Origin: Glandiceps talaboti
Lineage: Eukaryota; Hemichordata; Enteropneusta; Spengelidae
DNA: 64,000 nucleotides
Assembly (NCBI RefSeq): GCF_964340395.1
Contig: NC_135554.1
Coordinates: 19,080,592 to 19,144,591 of the forward strand
Direction: 5' to 3'
Shown here: positions 1 to 11,714 of the stretch, one piece after another
How positions within the stretch are numbered: position 1 is the first letter of the stretch
Layout of the letters: each line of letters begins with the position of its first letter
Translations under genes and position numbers: made by a program
Notes under the pieces: generated by a model
What the model was told of the DNA's origin: nothing
The model's input: only the letters and a program-made list of their open reading frames with translations
Databases searched by the model: none

Positions 1-720
1 TGGATGAGATGCAATTTGAAATTCATCCACAGCCACCCAAACAGTCATTATTATCATGTCTTTGTTAATCAATCACAAAATTCTAACCAATAACAGCAGT
101 CCCTCATAAAGTTAGTGTTTATTGGGGCAGTTATGTAATGTCCAAATATGGTATATTTGTCAGCTCAGGATGCTACTTATACACTGTTTACATCACTCTA
201 ATAGTTGGGGTTCACTGATTGGATGAACAACTTTTTCTGCTGATTGAGGGACTTTGACCAGACATGGTTTAGTTAGAAACCAAGTTGGCATCCAGACTTT
301 AGCTGAGTGAAACTTTCTATTAATTTCCATCAGTCTAACAGACTATACATATAAGGCCTAACAAAACAAATTGTGTGGTTCCAATTGCGCTCAATTTTAG
401 AATAGGTGGGATAGGTAGATTTTTGTTTTATTTTTTCATATAATTTTTTTTCATGATGTGAGTGTCTAGTTCAGGTAGTTAAGTTTTCCATTGTTTTCCA
501 AATGGTCTCTGTGTTATCGGTTTCTTCCCATCAGATGTACAGCCATTACAGATTGAAAGAACAGTTTTACATTGTCTTTTTAAGTTGTCAGTTTCCGCAT
601 CCACTATTTCTTGCGAGACTTCACAATTTTTAGGATTTTATTATTTTTTCTTAAATATCTCTAAAAAAAAGTTGAGGGTCGGCAGTGAAAAACCAGGTGG
701 GGTTGGGTAACTGGAACAAT
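1..720 (+). repeat. Dispersed interspersed repeat, copy 1
   Basis: Bases 10-200 and 360-715 match two blocks of the 13600-14520 copy in the same order and orientation (for example 'atgtccaaat...catttgtcag' and 'agggtcggcagtgaaaaac'). The second block also occurs inverted at 22480-22850 and partly at 59100-59520. It looks like an old non-coding mobile element; its full ends are not seen. Confidence 0.6.
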
Positions 721-1194
721 TTGTTTAGTGGAAGTTGAAAAAGTACTTGTGTACAAACAATACTCGTTGGAAGACAGAGGAGTAATCATACAAGACACAC
801 AATGACATACTGACGTATACAAATCATATCCATTCTTTTCAAGTTCAATGCATCGTTATCAAATCAACATAATCTACATGGAAAAAAAAATTTTTGTCAA
901 CAAATAAATTCACTTGCGTTTTCCTGAATAGACAAAACATGTTTACGTTTTCATAATCACAACAAACTGGTTGGCTACAAAAAAGTAAATACATCATGTC
1001 CTTCTGCCCTTATCAGCCTGCTCTATCCTGAGTGAAATGATCGTCCAATGTGTGAGGGCGCCCTATCATGACATACCTTACACAGACAATAAAGAGGCCA
1101 GCTATAAAACCTTGATTTCATCTTTGTACAGAACAAAAAATACTGAAAAGTAATGAAATTCATGCATAAATCATAAGAAACCTTTTTCTCTTAC

Positions 1195-1318
1195 CTCTGG
1201 TATATTGCTGAGTAATATATGACTTCATTATCAGAACTGCCTTCTGGTGGATCCCAGAAAACAGTGCAGTCAATATTTGGGCAGATATGTCGCAAATTTG
1301 TAGGTGGTCCTGGTGTAT
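1195..1318 (-). CDS. Cytokine-receptor-like FN3 exon (first half of D1), gene continues off the left edge
   Basis: Read on the minus strand, an acceptor (ctatttacag) opens a 124-bp exon that closes at a consensus donor (AG|gtaagag). It encodes an FN3 first half: a PGPPTNL start, two cysteines (HICPNIDC) followed by the conserved tryptophan in VFWDPP, then a strand ending YYSAIYQ. The Cys-x9-Cys-x-W style start is typical of the N-terminal domain of class I cytokine receptors. The exon enters in phase 1 and leaves in phase 2, exactly as the equivalent D1 exon (41749-41866) of the receptor on the other strand. It joins in frame to the signal-peptide exon at 7647-7728, although further exons could lie between them. 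The remaining exons would lie left of base 1. An ordinary FN3 protein is the alternative, since no WSxWS region is in view. Confidence 0.72.
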
Positions 1319-2029
1319 CTGTAAATAGTAAAAAATAACTAACATTGATGTTGGATAGGCACTGGAATGGTGTCTATATGCATAAAACCTTTGGAGATAG
1401 GGACAGCATGTATATTTTTCACAAATATGGCTGCCATTTTGACATAAAGTTCAACGTCGTAAAATCAAGTGACATGCACATTTTCTAGACTGTTTGATTG
1501 AAATAGGCTAGCATGTTTCAGAAATAAGAGTGCACAAACAGATGCAAGACAAATGGACAGAACCCAATATAATAGTCCTTTGTTATTGATCGCCCTCTGG
1601 AACTAAAAATGAAAACGGCAACTGTTGGGGTCAAAAGGGTCACAGTAACCAGAGAGAAGTTACCTAGCAACAATGTCTTTATGTTGATCTATGTCACACC
1701 TTGTGATTCCACTAGTTGGAGCCATTTTACAATTAGAGTCTGTATGTCTATTGTGTTGTAGTCTAGTATCTGTACACAGTTACTTTCCTCTCGTCCACCA
1801 CCATGACCGCCATATTGATTGTACATTGTGGGAATTAAATCAAATTTCAAAACTTGTTGACCATTCTAGAAATACTTGATATGCAAATAATGTTTATTAC
1901 TAACTCCACCTCCGATCTGAAAGTATTAGTCACATGCTTGGACACAATAACATGATCACATCTATAATATCAACACTTAGATATTATTCCCCACTATTTT
2001 TCTTCATTCAGCCAAGGAAAATACGAGTG

Positions 2030-2450
2030 ACATTAAGGGACCCTGTCACTACGATTAGCTAGACTCATAGTGACAACCTTTAAGTCATGAGAATTTTCTG
2101 GCTGAATGAAGAAAAATGTTGGAGAATTATAACATAATCATACCATCGCCAGTAATATTTTTAAAAATCTAGGAAACTAATGGCAATTTTGAACGTTTTG
2201 ACTAATATTTTGAACACAGCAGAACCAATGACATAGGCACACGTTGTCGTGACATAGACGTGCATTGTCATGATGTAGAATGACTGGAGTATATAATATA
2301 TTCCATATTTTTTGTTGAACCTGGCTCATGCATGGTATGGTAAGCATTAACTTGATGGTAAGAACGGAATGTTGTGCTGGAGAAATCCATTTGACTATAC
2401 GATGGAGCATGAGGGGAACATCGCCTTTACCAGCAAAGTGCAATTCTTGC
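2030..2450 (+). repeat. Palindrome-headed dispersed repeat, copy 1
   Basis: Begins with 'ttcattcagcc' and its inverse 'ggctgaatgaag' about 90 bp later, then a shared body ('gccagtaatattttt', 'cacagcagaaccaatgaca'). The same body is at 53240-53560. Shorter or diverged copies are at 43498-43615, 51570-51790 and 16060-16120. No coding capacity. Confidence 0.65.
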
Positions 2451-2544
2451 ACACTTTCTTATCAATCCTTATCAGCTCATTACCATAACTGAAGGTTTGC
2501 TTTTTGTAATTACATATGATAAGCCTGAGTCATCGCTGGTACAG

Positions 2545-2960
2545 GTACTAGGTCAAGACTTAAATGCTGTCGACCGAATGTGTGCAAGTACTAGTGAGTG
2601 CGTTACTCTGCCACGAGGTACAACTGGCTTGAGTGAAAGGTCACGATTTGGCTTGGGTGAAAGGTCATGATCCGGCACAGATCTATAGCAACACAACAGC
2701 CCTTTATACTTCCTCAACTCCCTGGGGAGCATACAATCCATTCCAGCCTTTATAAGTGCATATGACTAAAGCATTCATTTTGCAACAGATATCCTACCAG
2801 GTCCCCAGTTATACAGCTGGGTTGACTGAGGAACAGTCATGGTTCAAATCTTGCCCAAGGACTTTAGCCACTCAGAAATAAATGGCAGCGATGGGGCTCG
2901 AACCTGCAACCTGTAGATTCTAAGCCGGGCCACTCTAACCATTCGACCATCATGACTCCA
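2545..2960 (-). repeat. tRNA-derived SINE, copy 1 (minus strand)
   Basis: The minus strand from about 2960 reads like a tRNA head (gtggcccggctt, then ggttcgagcccc as a B box) followed by a body shared with 21264-21625, including 'gtccttgggcaagatttga' and 'ggattgtatgctcccc'. The shared structure and the tRNA-like head identify a SINE; the family name is not assigned. Confidence 0.7.
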
Positions 2961-3004
2961 CATCATCAAAAATCAAAATATAGAATGGCTTGAGGTTTAC
3001 ATGA

Positions 3005-3170
3005 TTTCAGGTCTGTGGCAGGGTCTGTGGTGGGGGCCGGGGTGGGATCTGTAGCAAGGTCTGTGGTGGGGTCTGTGGTGAGATCTGTGGCTGGGTCTGT
3101 GGTGGGGTCCGTGGTGGGATCTGTGGGAGGGGTCTGTGGTAGCTCAGACCACTAATTCTTTTAGCGGTCT
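3005..3170 (+). repeat. G-rich short tandem repeat (GGTCTGTGGT)n
   Basis: About twelve imperfect copies of a 10-12 bp unit, ggtctgtggtgg, strongly G-rich on the plus strand and possibly quadruplex-forming. Followed by 'agaccactaattcttttagcggtct', a small imperfect hairpin. Confidence 0.75.
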
Positions 3171-3579
3171 GAGGTGGTAGGTTGGAGTTGAATATTGGAG
3201 TAAGCCATGACTATCAAACATTCATGAATGATTTACATTTGTTCTGTCATGACTAAGTCAGAAAAGTTAAAAGTCAATTGTACGGCATATACCTGTTAAC
3301 ATTTTTGCTACATGTACAGGACTTGTGCAAACAAGTATTACTAAATAACGAAACCAAAACTAAAACAGTCCTCAACTACAATTGATTATTAATAATCTAC
3401 AAAGTTTGTCAAAGATAAGGAGTAAATTCCTGTTGTGTTTGTCATTGAATGCAATGCCAATATTTCAAAATACATGTTTCAAGCAAATTAGATAAATGAT
3501 ATGAGTGCAATTACGTGTATCCGATATTTCACAATGTCTATGGTTTTATCATTGTGAAATAATATTGTCCATTGTGAAC

Positions 3580-3735
3580 TATGTATATGTTATTTGCTAA
3601 ATACTGTTCCATATCTTGCTGCGAGAGGTAATTTTTCTGGTATAACGGAGAGCCGGAGGCGAGCCGTTATACCAGAAAAATTACCTCAAGCAGCAAGATA
3701 TGGAACAGTATTTGGCAAATAACATACTTATACGT
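3580..3735. repeat. Long perfect-arm inverted repeat (fold-back element)
   Basis: Two arms of about 68 bp (3584-3652 and 3663-3730) are near-perfect reverse complements around a GC-rich loop 'agagccggaggcg'. Shared arm words are 'ggtaatttttctggtataac' and 'ctgttccatatcttgctgc'. It sits in a region (3490-4440) that may be a larger non-autonomous transposon. Confidence 0.75.
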
Positions 3736-4449
3736 CACCTGCGACTATGAATTCATTTTTGAATGTCTAAAAATGCTGTTTCATTTTAAAATAAAACCAC
3801 TTCCGTGTTATATAGTTGGGCGTAGTATCATGCACCTCTCTGATAACTGCAATGCGGTTGTTTACATGTCATCCAATCAGAGTGTGCGTTTGCTCAGTAG
3901 TATGACGTAATGTTTACTATTTGCATATCACTCAGCGATATATTCAAACTTATAACCATCAGCTGAAAAATGAGTGCGTCTTTGTTTTGCGTACTGTATT
4001 CCATTAAATGTACTTAAATGTTTGTGATATGCTTTATTGTTCTAGTTAAGCAAAAACTGCACCCTCTGTGGTGGTAATTTTCATATCCTTCATAAATTTA
4101 GGAATTCATGTTTACGATCGCGTGACGACTGTGCGTTCGCCGTCATTGGACTTTGCCGTTGTATGTGGAATTTTTGGCTTTTTCCCTGTGACATGAAAAG
4201 TACAGTTCAAAGACTTGTTACAATGTATACAACGGTGATATTTTGTTCGGTTGACAACAAATTTGGCATTGGAAATGCTGGTTATAGCTCGATCTCTAGT
4301 TGTTGGCTAGATTTGTTTACAAGGGGACGTGCAGTGATCATGTGATACAACAAGCAAAAATACGGCTGTTGGTGAAAAATACGCCTGTGTATCTGCAGGG
4401 CTCTCGACCAATCAGAATGCGAGATTGGTGACAGGTGACATATAAATAC

Positions 4450-5810
4450 ATTTACTAATTCACTATATTGCTTCTCATTGTAATATCTTTAAAATTATGG
4501 GTTGTCCAGTCACTTAGTCAATCAGTTAAAATTTACGAAAGAAGAAGGTACGGGGCAAGATCAATAGTTCAATAACATAGGATTAAAAACTAAATTCTTC
4601 TACTTTGGGGGTCAGGGGTTTTTTTTAGCCATTTTACTTCTCATCCTACAAAATCGATTTTACTTTTAATGGATATTTTGTACCCCCGAATGCAAATATT
4701 ATTTTTTTTTAAAAGTCAAATTGAAAAATGGAAGAATTTTTGCTATAAATGCATGACATTGAAATAAAGTAAAGTGTCAAGAAAAGAACAACTCTTTACT
4801 CACTACATCTGACTTTGTATTCATAGCACTGATTTGAAATTGATTGTGTGATTTGAAGCAATTTCCAATTTGGTCAATTTAGTTGGGGGGGGGGGGGGTT
4901 CAGAGGCCTAAGTATAAGAATTTAGTTTTTATACATTGAACTATTGATCTCGCCTCTAAGTGTACGAGTACATGCTACATGTTGGTGTAGTTTTCAATTC
5001 ATTATCATACTTTTTAGAGTCTGGATACACTCCAAATGACTAGTAGAGTCAGGCGGATACTTCTGAATCAGCAACAGGTTGTCACAAAAAAAACAGGTTG
5101 TCACAAAAAAAACGAACATATTGAACATAATGCAACCTTCATCTCCTTTCTACCTCCATTTTTTTTTTTTTAAAAAAGGTTAAGAATTCCAAAGTGATTG
5201 ATGAGAGCTGAGAATAACAGAAATACACATGTAAACAAAATTATACATGTGCTATCACATCACCAAACAGAATGCCAATCGCACGTATTCATTTCCAAAA
5301 GAAGCATGTCAAACTGTATCCGATGCTTCAACTGAAGTACCTGTACATGTACAACTCCAAATTGAAAACAGGAAGTCTTACATTGCTTGCCTTTTTAACA
5401 ATCCGTGCTATTTATACACTCTTGGTTTTTTCCCCATGGTAAAATCCAAAGTTAGAACAATTTCATTTTGAACATTTGGATCAATTACATGTAAATCGAA
5501 AATCATACATTTTGCATAAATTATACATTCTACCAGGAAAAAAATTATTCGTTTCTTTTCAAAGAAGACATATTTGATTCCAACCACCTGTTAAAACCAA
5601 GGAGGGGTAGGTGTTGGTTGAAAAATTTATGAGAATTAATTTGAAATCTGTTTAAAAGTTGTTAAAATACACTATTTTTCTTATTCATGGTTGAATTTTG
5701 TTTTGTTTTTTGTTAACTCCTGATGTACAAAAGCATAAACCAAGCTTTCACTTTACTAATTAAGTTATCAAACTAAAACTATTGTTGATTTTAACGTTGA
5801 CATAATTTAA
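4450..5810. other. Non-coding AT-rich spacer
   Basis: No exon-like signal is seen on either strand. It contains a poly-G run near 4885 and a directly repeated 'caggttgtcacaaaaaaaac' at 5074-5112. Confidence 0.5.
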
Positions 5811-5814
5811 CTCA

Positions 5815-6050
5815 CACACTCTCTCCACACTTTCCCCACATAAAAGTGAGCTTGCTTCTCTTCTTTTTGAAATAATAAAAGAAATTTGGAGTCCACCATC
5901 TTGTTTTTAAGGACACCATCAATATTTTCCCATAGAAAAACAAATATGCGGCGGCCATATTGGATTCTAAAAAGACCTCTTTAACATATTTACATTTGAT
6001 AACATTTGACCCCACGGCCCTATTTCAAAATTTCAAAAAAAAGAGTCAAT
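5815..6050 (+). repeat. Dispersed repeat pair member A
   Basis: Similar in order and orientation to 25105-25330: both have 'gaaataataaaagaaattt', 'ccatcttgttttcaagg'-type text and 'ggcggccatattggattcta'. Diverged, non-coding. Confidence 0.55.
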
Positions 6051-6059
6051 TGACTAAAA

Positions 6060-7640
6060 TGTAACAATTGTACATCAATTCATGTCATGCCAGACAATAA
6101 AATTTTAAGCAAATTCTCTCAGATATTTGACATTTGATTCAGGTTTCATGATTTTCACTGTAATGAATATGTCCATATGGAACTGAAAGTGATTATTTAG
6201 AAGTAGGAATGTGATTCACAGTCTGAAAACTTAAAATCCAACATTGAAACAGAAACTGCACTTGGTACATAATAAAATAAATTGTGTATTTCCACTGTGA
6301 AGAGAGTTTTAATATCAAATATATGCAAATTAGTTTCCTCTGATCAAAAAAACAAGTACAACAATAACAACAACTTGATATCACAATCTATTCATAAATT
6401 AAGTTATGCACTACTACTACACTAGCTCTCAGATTGTCACTCTTTTTTAACTATTGTTCACTTCCTTTTTTTATTTATCAAGGCATTTACAGGTACCTGG
6501 ATCATATGGAATGAGCACTTCGTAAAAAATATGTTGATTGACAATACGTCAAACCTAGTACATTTGTAGTAGTAAGTAAACTGTAACCAACGTTTTTGAC
6601 GATTTACAAACTCAGCATGTCAATGTGTCTGAGGTGAGCACACTTTGATTGGAATAGCCTATATCGATCACAAAGCCTAGATCTTGAAATGAAATGAACT
6701 CTCCTGGCAGAGAACTGAACCTGGCAACTTAACTTGTTGGTGTTCTCTGCCAGAGCGTATATTTCAGTTCAGCGCTAGAAGCAATCCAGTGGACCACCAT
6801 GGTTTATCCTTTCGATATTGTTCGACCTGTTTTACATTATTTTTATTTTCATTTTTATTTTATTTATTTTTGAATTTATTTATTTATTTTTTGAATTGTC
6901 TGTTTTCAAGGACACCCAGTCTTGCATGGTCCTAAACATGCGTGAACATATCTCGTTTTGATTTGAGGTATAGATTACGCCAACAACTTCGACGTCATGT
7001 TTAAAAATAGGGTAGCTCTATAAAATATATGATAAGTTACAGTAAACTAATGACCCAGTATTTACACTGTCTAACACATCAATGAGTGTACAAATAACAC
7101 GTTTTAATAATTTACAGACATTTCGTTGAAATCCGGGTTCAAATGTTACCATGTCGATGTATACTGTATACATACATACGTACGTATTGAGTTTATTTGT
7201 ACAACGCAATGTAAATACTCCATACAATACAGTACCTGGAACCCACGTACATTTTTCTCAGAAGGCGTAAAAGAAAAGCACCCAACAAAAAGACCGCCCC
7301 CGTCCAAATCCGATATGTGTACTGGTAATATCCGTGGTATGAAATCTTTTACAAACGTAATCGAGTTATTTTACCAGTTAATTATGGACGGTAATGTTCG
7401 AGACTATAAATATACATACACATGCAACAATCTGGTTAAAATTGTCCTTACATAAATGATAAATAACTAAGGAACTCGGGGGAGCGGTACAGTGACGATA
7501 ACACTATGAGCGGTCTTTGGACTCTATCGATTGCGCGACTGCGCCTCGGAAACTGCTGCTAAAACTTATATTGCATTTCCAAACTAGAGAACGTGTAGAA
7601 ATTCGACTGTTACGTGTAGAAGTTACACAGTGGGGTCTTT
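6060..7640. other. Non-coding spacer within the inferred receptor intron
   Basis: No convincing exon on either strand. It is AT-rich with a TTTA-rich patch at 6836-6895. Short open frames here lack domain similarity and splice context. Confidence 0.4.
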
Positions 7641-7646
7641 ACTTAC

Positions 7647-7728
7647 CCTGAGTACTTGTCAATGATACAAAATAAACTAAGATTATCAAATAACCTTTCC
7701 ATACGTAAGGTAGTGAGTGGTGATCCAT
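7647..7728 (-). CDS. Signal-peptide first exon of a minus-strand receptor gene
   Basis: The ATG at 7728 (minus strand) starts a 27-codon exon that ends in CAG G|gtaagt, a strong phase-1 donor. The peptide has a short polar start with one lysine, a hydrophobic core (GYLIILVYFVSL) and a small/polar end (TSTQ), so it reads as a secretory signal peptide. Phase 1 after a signal peptide is usual for Ig/FN3 receptors and matches the acceptor phase of the FN3 exon at 1195-1318; joining them gives an uninterrupted frame. The implied intron of about 6.3 kb is filled with dispersed repeats. Assignment to the same gene as 1195-1318 is inferred from strand, phase and absence of another candidate. Confidence 0.6.
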
Positions 7729-7919
7729 GTTGAGTGACAAATCGCCAACTGTTGTTGCGGTAAGGGGATGTCCCCTAACTGTGTATAATCAAGAACTAAG
7801 CTGTGCCGTTTAGGAGCAAGCTGAGGGGTAATATACCCAATACGATTGTATGCTGTGTTGTGTTGTGCTATGCATGGTGTGGTGTTTTGCGTTGCGTTGA
7901 CGCCCGCGTCGCGTTACAT

Positions 7920-7931
7920 GTGTGTGTGCAC

Positions 7932-7967
<36 letters not shown>

Positions 7968-7995
7968 ACGTCTGTCTGTCTGTCTGTCTGTCTTT
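7920..7995 (+). repeat. (TG)n followed by (TCTG)n microsatellite
   Basis: About 14 TG units then four TCTG units. The apparent Cys/Val frames across it are artefacts of the repeat. Confidence 0.9.
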
Positions 7996-8424
7996 TTAAA
8001 TCTTTACTGTCCAGATCATAGTAAGAAAAAAAATAACTGTCTGTACAGGTGACAATTCCATAATGGTGATCCCATTTTTTTCTGTGTCTCATTATGCGAT
8101 TGACCCAAATTTTCAGCTCCGATAACATTTCAACAACAACAAATTTCGCCCGCCTGACACGTGTGACATGCCCGCCAGATAGTTTGCGGAACAGCACCTT
8201 CTCTGGCAAGAATAAGCAAGTGTCTGGACTGCAGGCGGCGGCGGCGACGACGATGCTTGTTCACGAAAAGAACATTTCTTTCATCAAGATTTCTATGTCT
8301 TCTGTATCATGCTATAAGCTTAATTGGCGGAATCTGGAAACGTTTATTTGGAACTTTCTTCGCACAGTGTTTCAGGAGTGTTTTTTTTATTGGTTAATCC
8401 TGAACTGAGGGTTTTATTTAAACT

Positions 8425-8533
8425 GACAGTCGTTCGTGCCTTTTTTGCTACGTTTCATCTAAAACAAAGTCGTCGCCTCGCTTTGTTTTAGATGAAACGT
8501 AGCAAAAAAAGGCACGAACGACTGTCGACAGTC
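8425..8533. repeat. Palindromic MITE-like element, copy 1
   Basis: Arms of about 50 bp around a short GC-rich centre, ending in the palindrome-rich 'gactgtcgacagtc'. The arm words 'cagtcgttcgtgcc' and 'tacgtttcatctaaa' correspond to the arms of the larger element at 32667-32949. Confidence 0.75.
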
Positions 8534-8904
8534 CAGGTTATATTGGGTATAAGATATTCTCAGTGCTTCTCCGATACATCTCAAAACAAACTGTTATAAT
8601 AACGTTTCTACAACAACTTTAACTAATTGTCAAAAATTGAAAACCAATTTAGACAACATAAATAATGAAACAAATACAAACGCACATGATGGTATGATTG
8701 TAATTACCATAATTAGTGAAATAGTGTTCTTGGTGAAAATTTCCGTAACGGTTGTGAAATATAGAATTTACAAACTTAGATTATCATCTATATTATCCAA
8801 ATTACGATTTTGTTGTTGAATATCATGACTTTTCTTAAACTGTGAAAAACTGTCTAACAGCTGCTAAACACTGGTTCAGTGTAAACACAGCTGGCACATG
8901 TAAT

Positions 8905-9120
8905 CATAGGGGCGTGTAATATTTCATAGAATGTAGTTTTCCAGGTCTACAGACTAAATATAACGACTGACTATATATTCTTACCTGTAAGGAGAAAACA
9001 GTATAATATTTCTACTAGTATAGAGATTGATACATTTGTAGCAGCAGGATTCGTACGATATTTTCCTAAGAAAACGGCAATCCAGGGCGGCAATCTATTC
9101 TAAGCAATAATACGTGCCCC
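8905..9120 (+). repeat. Dispersed repeat, inverted relative to 35367-35570
   Basis: Reading 8905-9120 forward and 35367-35570 in reverse gives the same text over about 200 bp ('ggggcgtgtaatatttcata', 'gtagcagcaggattcg', 'gcaataatacgtgc'). No coding sequence. Confidence 0.65.
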
Positions 9121-9197
9121 TGTGCATATAATATGAAGGTGGGTAAAGTTGACTTGGATCTGTGAAATGTTATTCGGACCAAGTAACGTTGCCTATA

Positions 9198-10234
9198 TCA
9201 TGTATCAGGGTAACAAAAACAGTTTGTGAAGTTTTCAGAATTACAAAAACCCCATTCCTGCACGTATTCAGCGTCCTGGTCCTTGAACGTCATAGCAAAG
9301 ACAATACTAAGCACCGACAGTACCAACGGGACACTGATAATTTCTTGGTGTGGCGAAAGTCTCTTTATAGTCTTGGCCAGCAACTCCCACGACTGTTCGT
9401 TTGTGTTTTCTCGAACCTCTTCAAAGTCGTGTATGAACTCATGCCAAAGCCCGGAGATTGAGAAGCCACCCACTGACAGAATGGCAAAGGATAAGAAGAG
9501 TGACACTTCAATAACTATTACACTATTCATAATGAATGATGCACTGCCATTATGAAGAGACTGGGGGTAGTTATATATGCGCACAATTCGAAAGAAGAAT
9601 ATCAATACTGTTACTATAACCTGTACCAATACCCATTCATGGACGAATGTTTGTATCATTATGCTCTGTCGAAAAGATGTCATTATTTTCTTCCGACAAG
9701 AATCTATATCGCCAATATTTTTCTCCAGATGCAGTAAAGTTTGCGCCATATCCAACTCCACTGCCATTCGCAGGAGATATACCAGTACTGTCAGCAACAT
9801 ATAGTTACACATCCCGCATATCTCACCGAAGAAGCTTACGACTGTGAGGGCGTCAAACTTTGCATTTTCGGGTTCACAACTAATGTGTCGAGAGATGATT
9901 GCTACTATAACGAATACCAAAATTGCAAAATAAAAGAATGTCACTCGATGGAGAAAGGGAAACTTCCTCTCTTTGAACAAACGCTGCAGTTGAATCTCTA
10001 CATTATCTGTAGATATTATTCTCAGATCTTTTATGAAGAAAGATAAAATTCGGTAAATGGTCGCAATAGCTAGTGGCGTAAGATAACATAAATACGACAA
10101 CATATACATCCAATAGCGTGGTTTGTCAAGGTATTGACAGATAATGTAAAGTAAAGCCCAGAACAGCAAGGCAAATGATATCACCAGCCACACAACACTC
10201 GGTACCATTCTTCTCTTTGATGTTGTCGCTAGTA
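9198..10234 (-). CDS. Seven-helix membrane protein, last exon (possible chemoreceptor-like topology)
   Basis: An open frame of 336 codons runs from ATG 10208 to stop 9198. It continues upstream in frame to a pyrimidine-rich acceptor at 10235, so it is probably the 3' exon of a longer gene. Hydrophobic helices lie near residues 4-26, 33-55, 87-106, 123-150, 196-215, 230-257 and 295-311. Basic loops (KDLR...KERK after helix 2; CRKK after helix 4; the long charged loop after helix 6) alternate with loops or tails that carry cysteines and N-glycosylation sequons (NGS after helix 5; NFT in the Cys-rich tail). This alternation predicts N-terminus inside and C-terminus outside, the reverse of G-protein-coupled receptors and the same as insect odorant/gustatory receptors and their animal relatives. 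I do not see the TYxxxxxQF motif of insect gustatory receptors, so the family is unassigned. Confidence 0.72.
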
Positions 10235-10299
10235 AAAAAGATTCAAAAGAGAAATAGCGTTTAATATTATATGTAAAAGTAAGTAAGAGTTATTTATCA

Positions 10300-10935
10300 T
10301 TTTAAGTTCCCGGCGACAAGACCACACCCACAGTAATAGCTAAATAATGGCATATATGGCAAAGATGACAATAGGAATGGGTAGGCAATTGCAAGTGGAT
10401 AAATATTCAAAAGAATTGTGAAAATACACATAGCAAGGAGACCACGTCCATAGTAACAGCTAAATGATGGTGTGTGGGTGCGTGGCAAAGATAACAATAG
10501 GGACGGGTAGGCAAGTGGATAAACATTCAAAAACTTTATGTAAATACACATAGCAACAAGACCACGTCCATAGGAACAGCTAAATGATGGTGTATGTGGC
10601 AAAGATAACAGTAGGGATGAGTGGGCAAGTGGATAAACATTCAAAACATTTATGTAAATATACATAGCAACAACAAGACCACGCCCATAGCATCATTTGA
10701 CTGGTGCTATGGGCGTGGTGTATATATGACAAAGATAACAGCGGTGATGGATAGGGAAGTGGATAAACATTCAGAACATGAGAAAACCTAAATGCCTAAT
10801 AACAAGACCATGCCCATAGCAACAGTGAAATTATGGTTTATATTGCAACGCTAACAACAAGGATCGGTAGGCAAGTGGATAAACATTCAAAAAGTAAAAG
10901 AATATATGCCTACCAACAGGACCACACCAAAGGAT
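10300..10935 (+). repeat. 119-bp minisatellite
   Basis: Five copies of a unit of about 119 bp containing 'aagaccacgtccatagtaac', 'ggcaaagataacaatag' and 'aagtggataaacattcaaaa'. The same unit family recurs at 41285-41690 inside the cytokine receptor gene. Confidence 0.8.
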
Positions 10936-11282
10936 AACATAGACAAATACAACAAAAATTGCATTGTGGTCTTCATGCATCGCTGAGAGTGGTGATACGC
11001 TTGTACAGGGGATTCACCATGAGCATGCAATTTCTATGATAATTTATATCAAGTTTTATCATGGACGTCGAAATACTTTTTTACGAGGGGGAGTCCAAGA
11101 ACGCTTCAGTATTTTGTCTTTTACTATGGGTGGGGGGAGTCACACTGTTTTTGAAATAGCTGTCAGAGGTTCAGATGACTTTGCAGTGAACGAAGTAAAA
11201 TTTGCTGGCAAACCCAGACTTTATTAAATGATCACTCCATAACCAAAAACTTTTTTTGTACAGGGGCCAAAGTTGGCCTTAC

Positions 11283-11495
11283 CAAAGTAGCAAAATAGTG
11301 AGTTGACCTACGCTTTGGTAACAGTGGTTCTGTCTCATCAGTTTCCCCATGTGGATCTTTAGCTGTGTAATATCCGAACCAAACCAAGGCAATCTTCACG
11401 AAAATACTTTGTTTTGTGAAGTTAGTCCAAGCAATTTCCCGCTCCTTATGTCGAAATCTAGTCGCAGTGTTTACATCTTCTGTTTGTGGCTCTTG
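11283..11495 (-). CDS. Probable upstream coding exon of the seven-helix protein (cytoplasmic N-terminal region)
   Basis: The minus strand is open in only one of three frames here, for 71 codons, between an acceptor (aatatcttag) and a strong donor (TTTG|gtaagg). The peptide is charged and ends in an acidic then basic stretch (DETEPLLPKRR). It contains a modestly hydrophobic patch (SIFVKIALVWFGYY) that may be membrane-associated. It lies 1.05 kb upstream of the seven-helix exon on the same strand, and a basic cytoplasmic N-terminus would fit that protein. Joining is not fully settled. The strong donor is phase 0 and would need an acceptor at CAAAG just before AGA AGA ATG. A weaker internal donor (AAGC|gtaggt) is phase 1 and fits the best acceptor exactly. 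Confidence 0.5.
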
Positions 11496-11714
11496 CTAAG
11501 ATATTGAATAAGTCAACATAAATAACATAACATAAATAAATAGCGCAATATTACATGTTTACAGTATTCATAAATTTGACTTTTACTTGAACCTGAACGC
11601 TATTGCACTCGTTCTTTCGATAGTACATTTATATTTATATTGGTCATTCAAGAAGTCTGTGGTTACGACGATAACGCCTCGCCATTCGTTAGTATTATGA
11701 TATATTATTATTAT

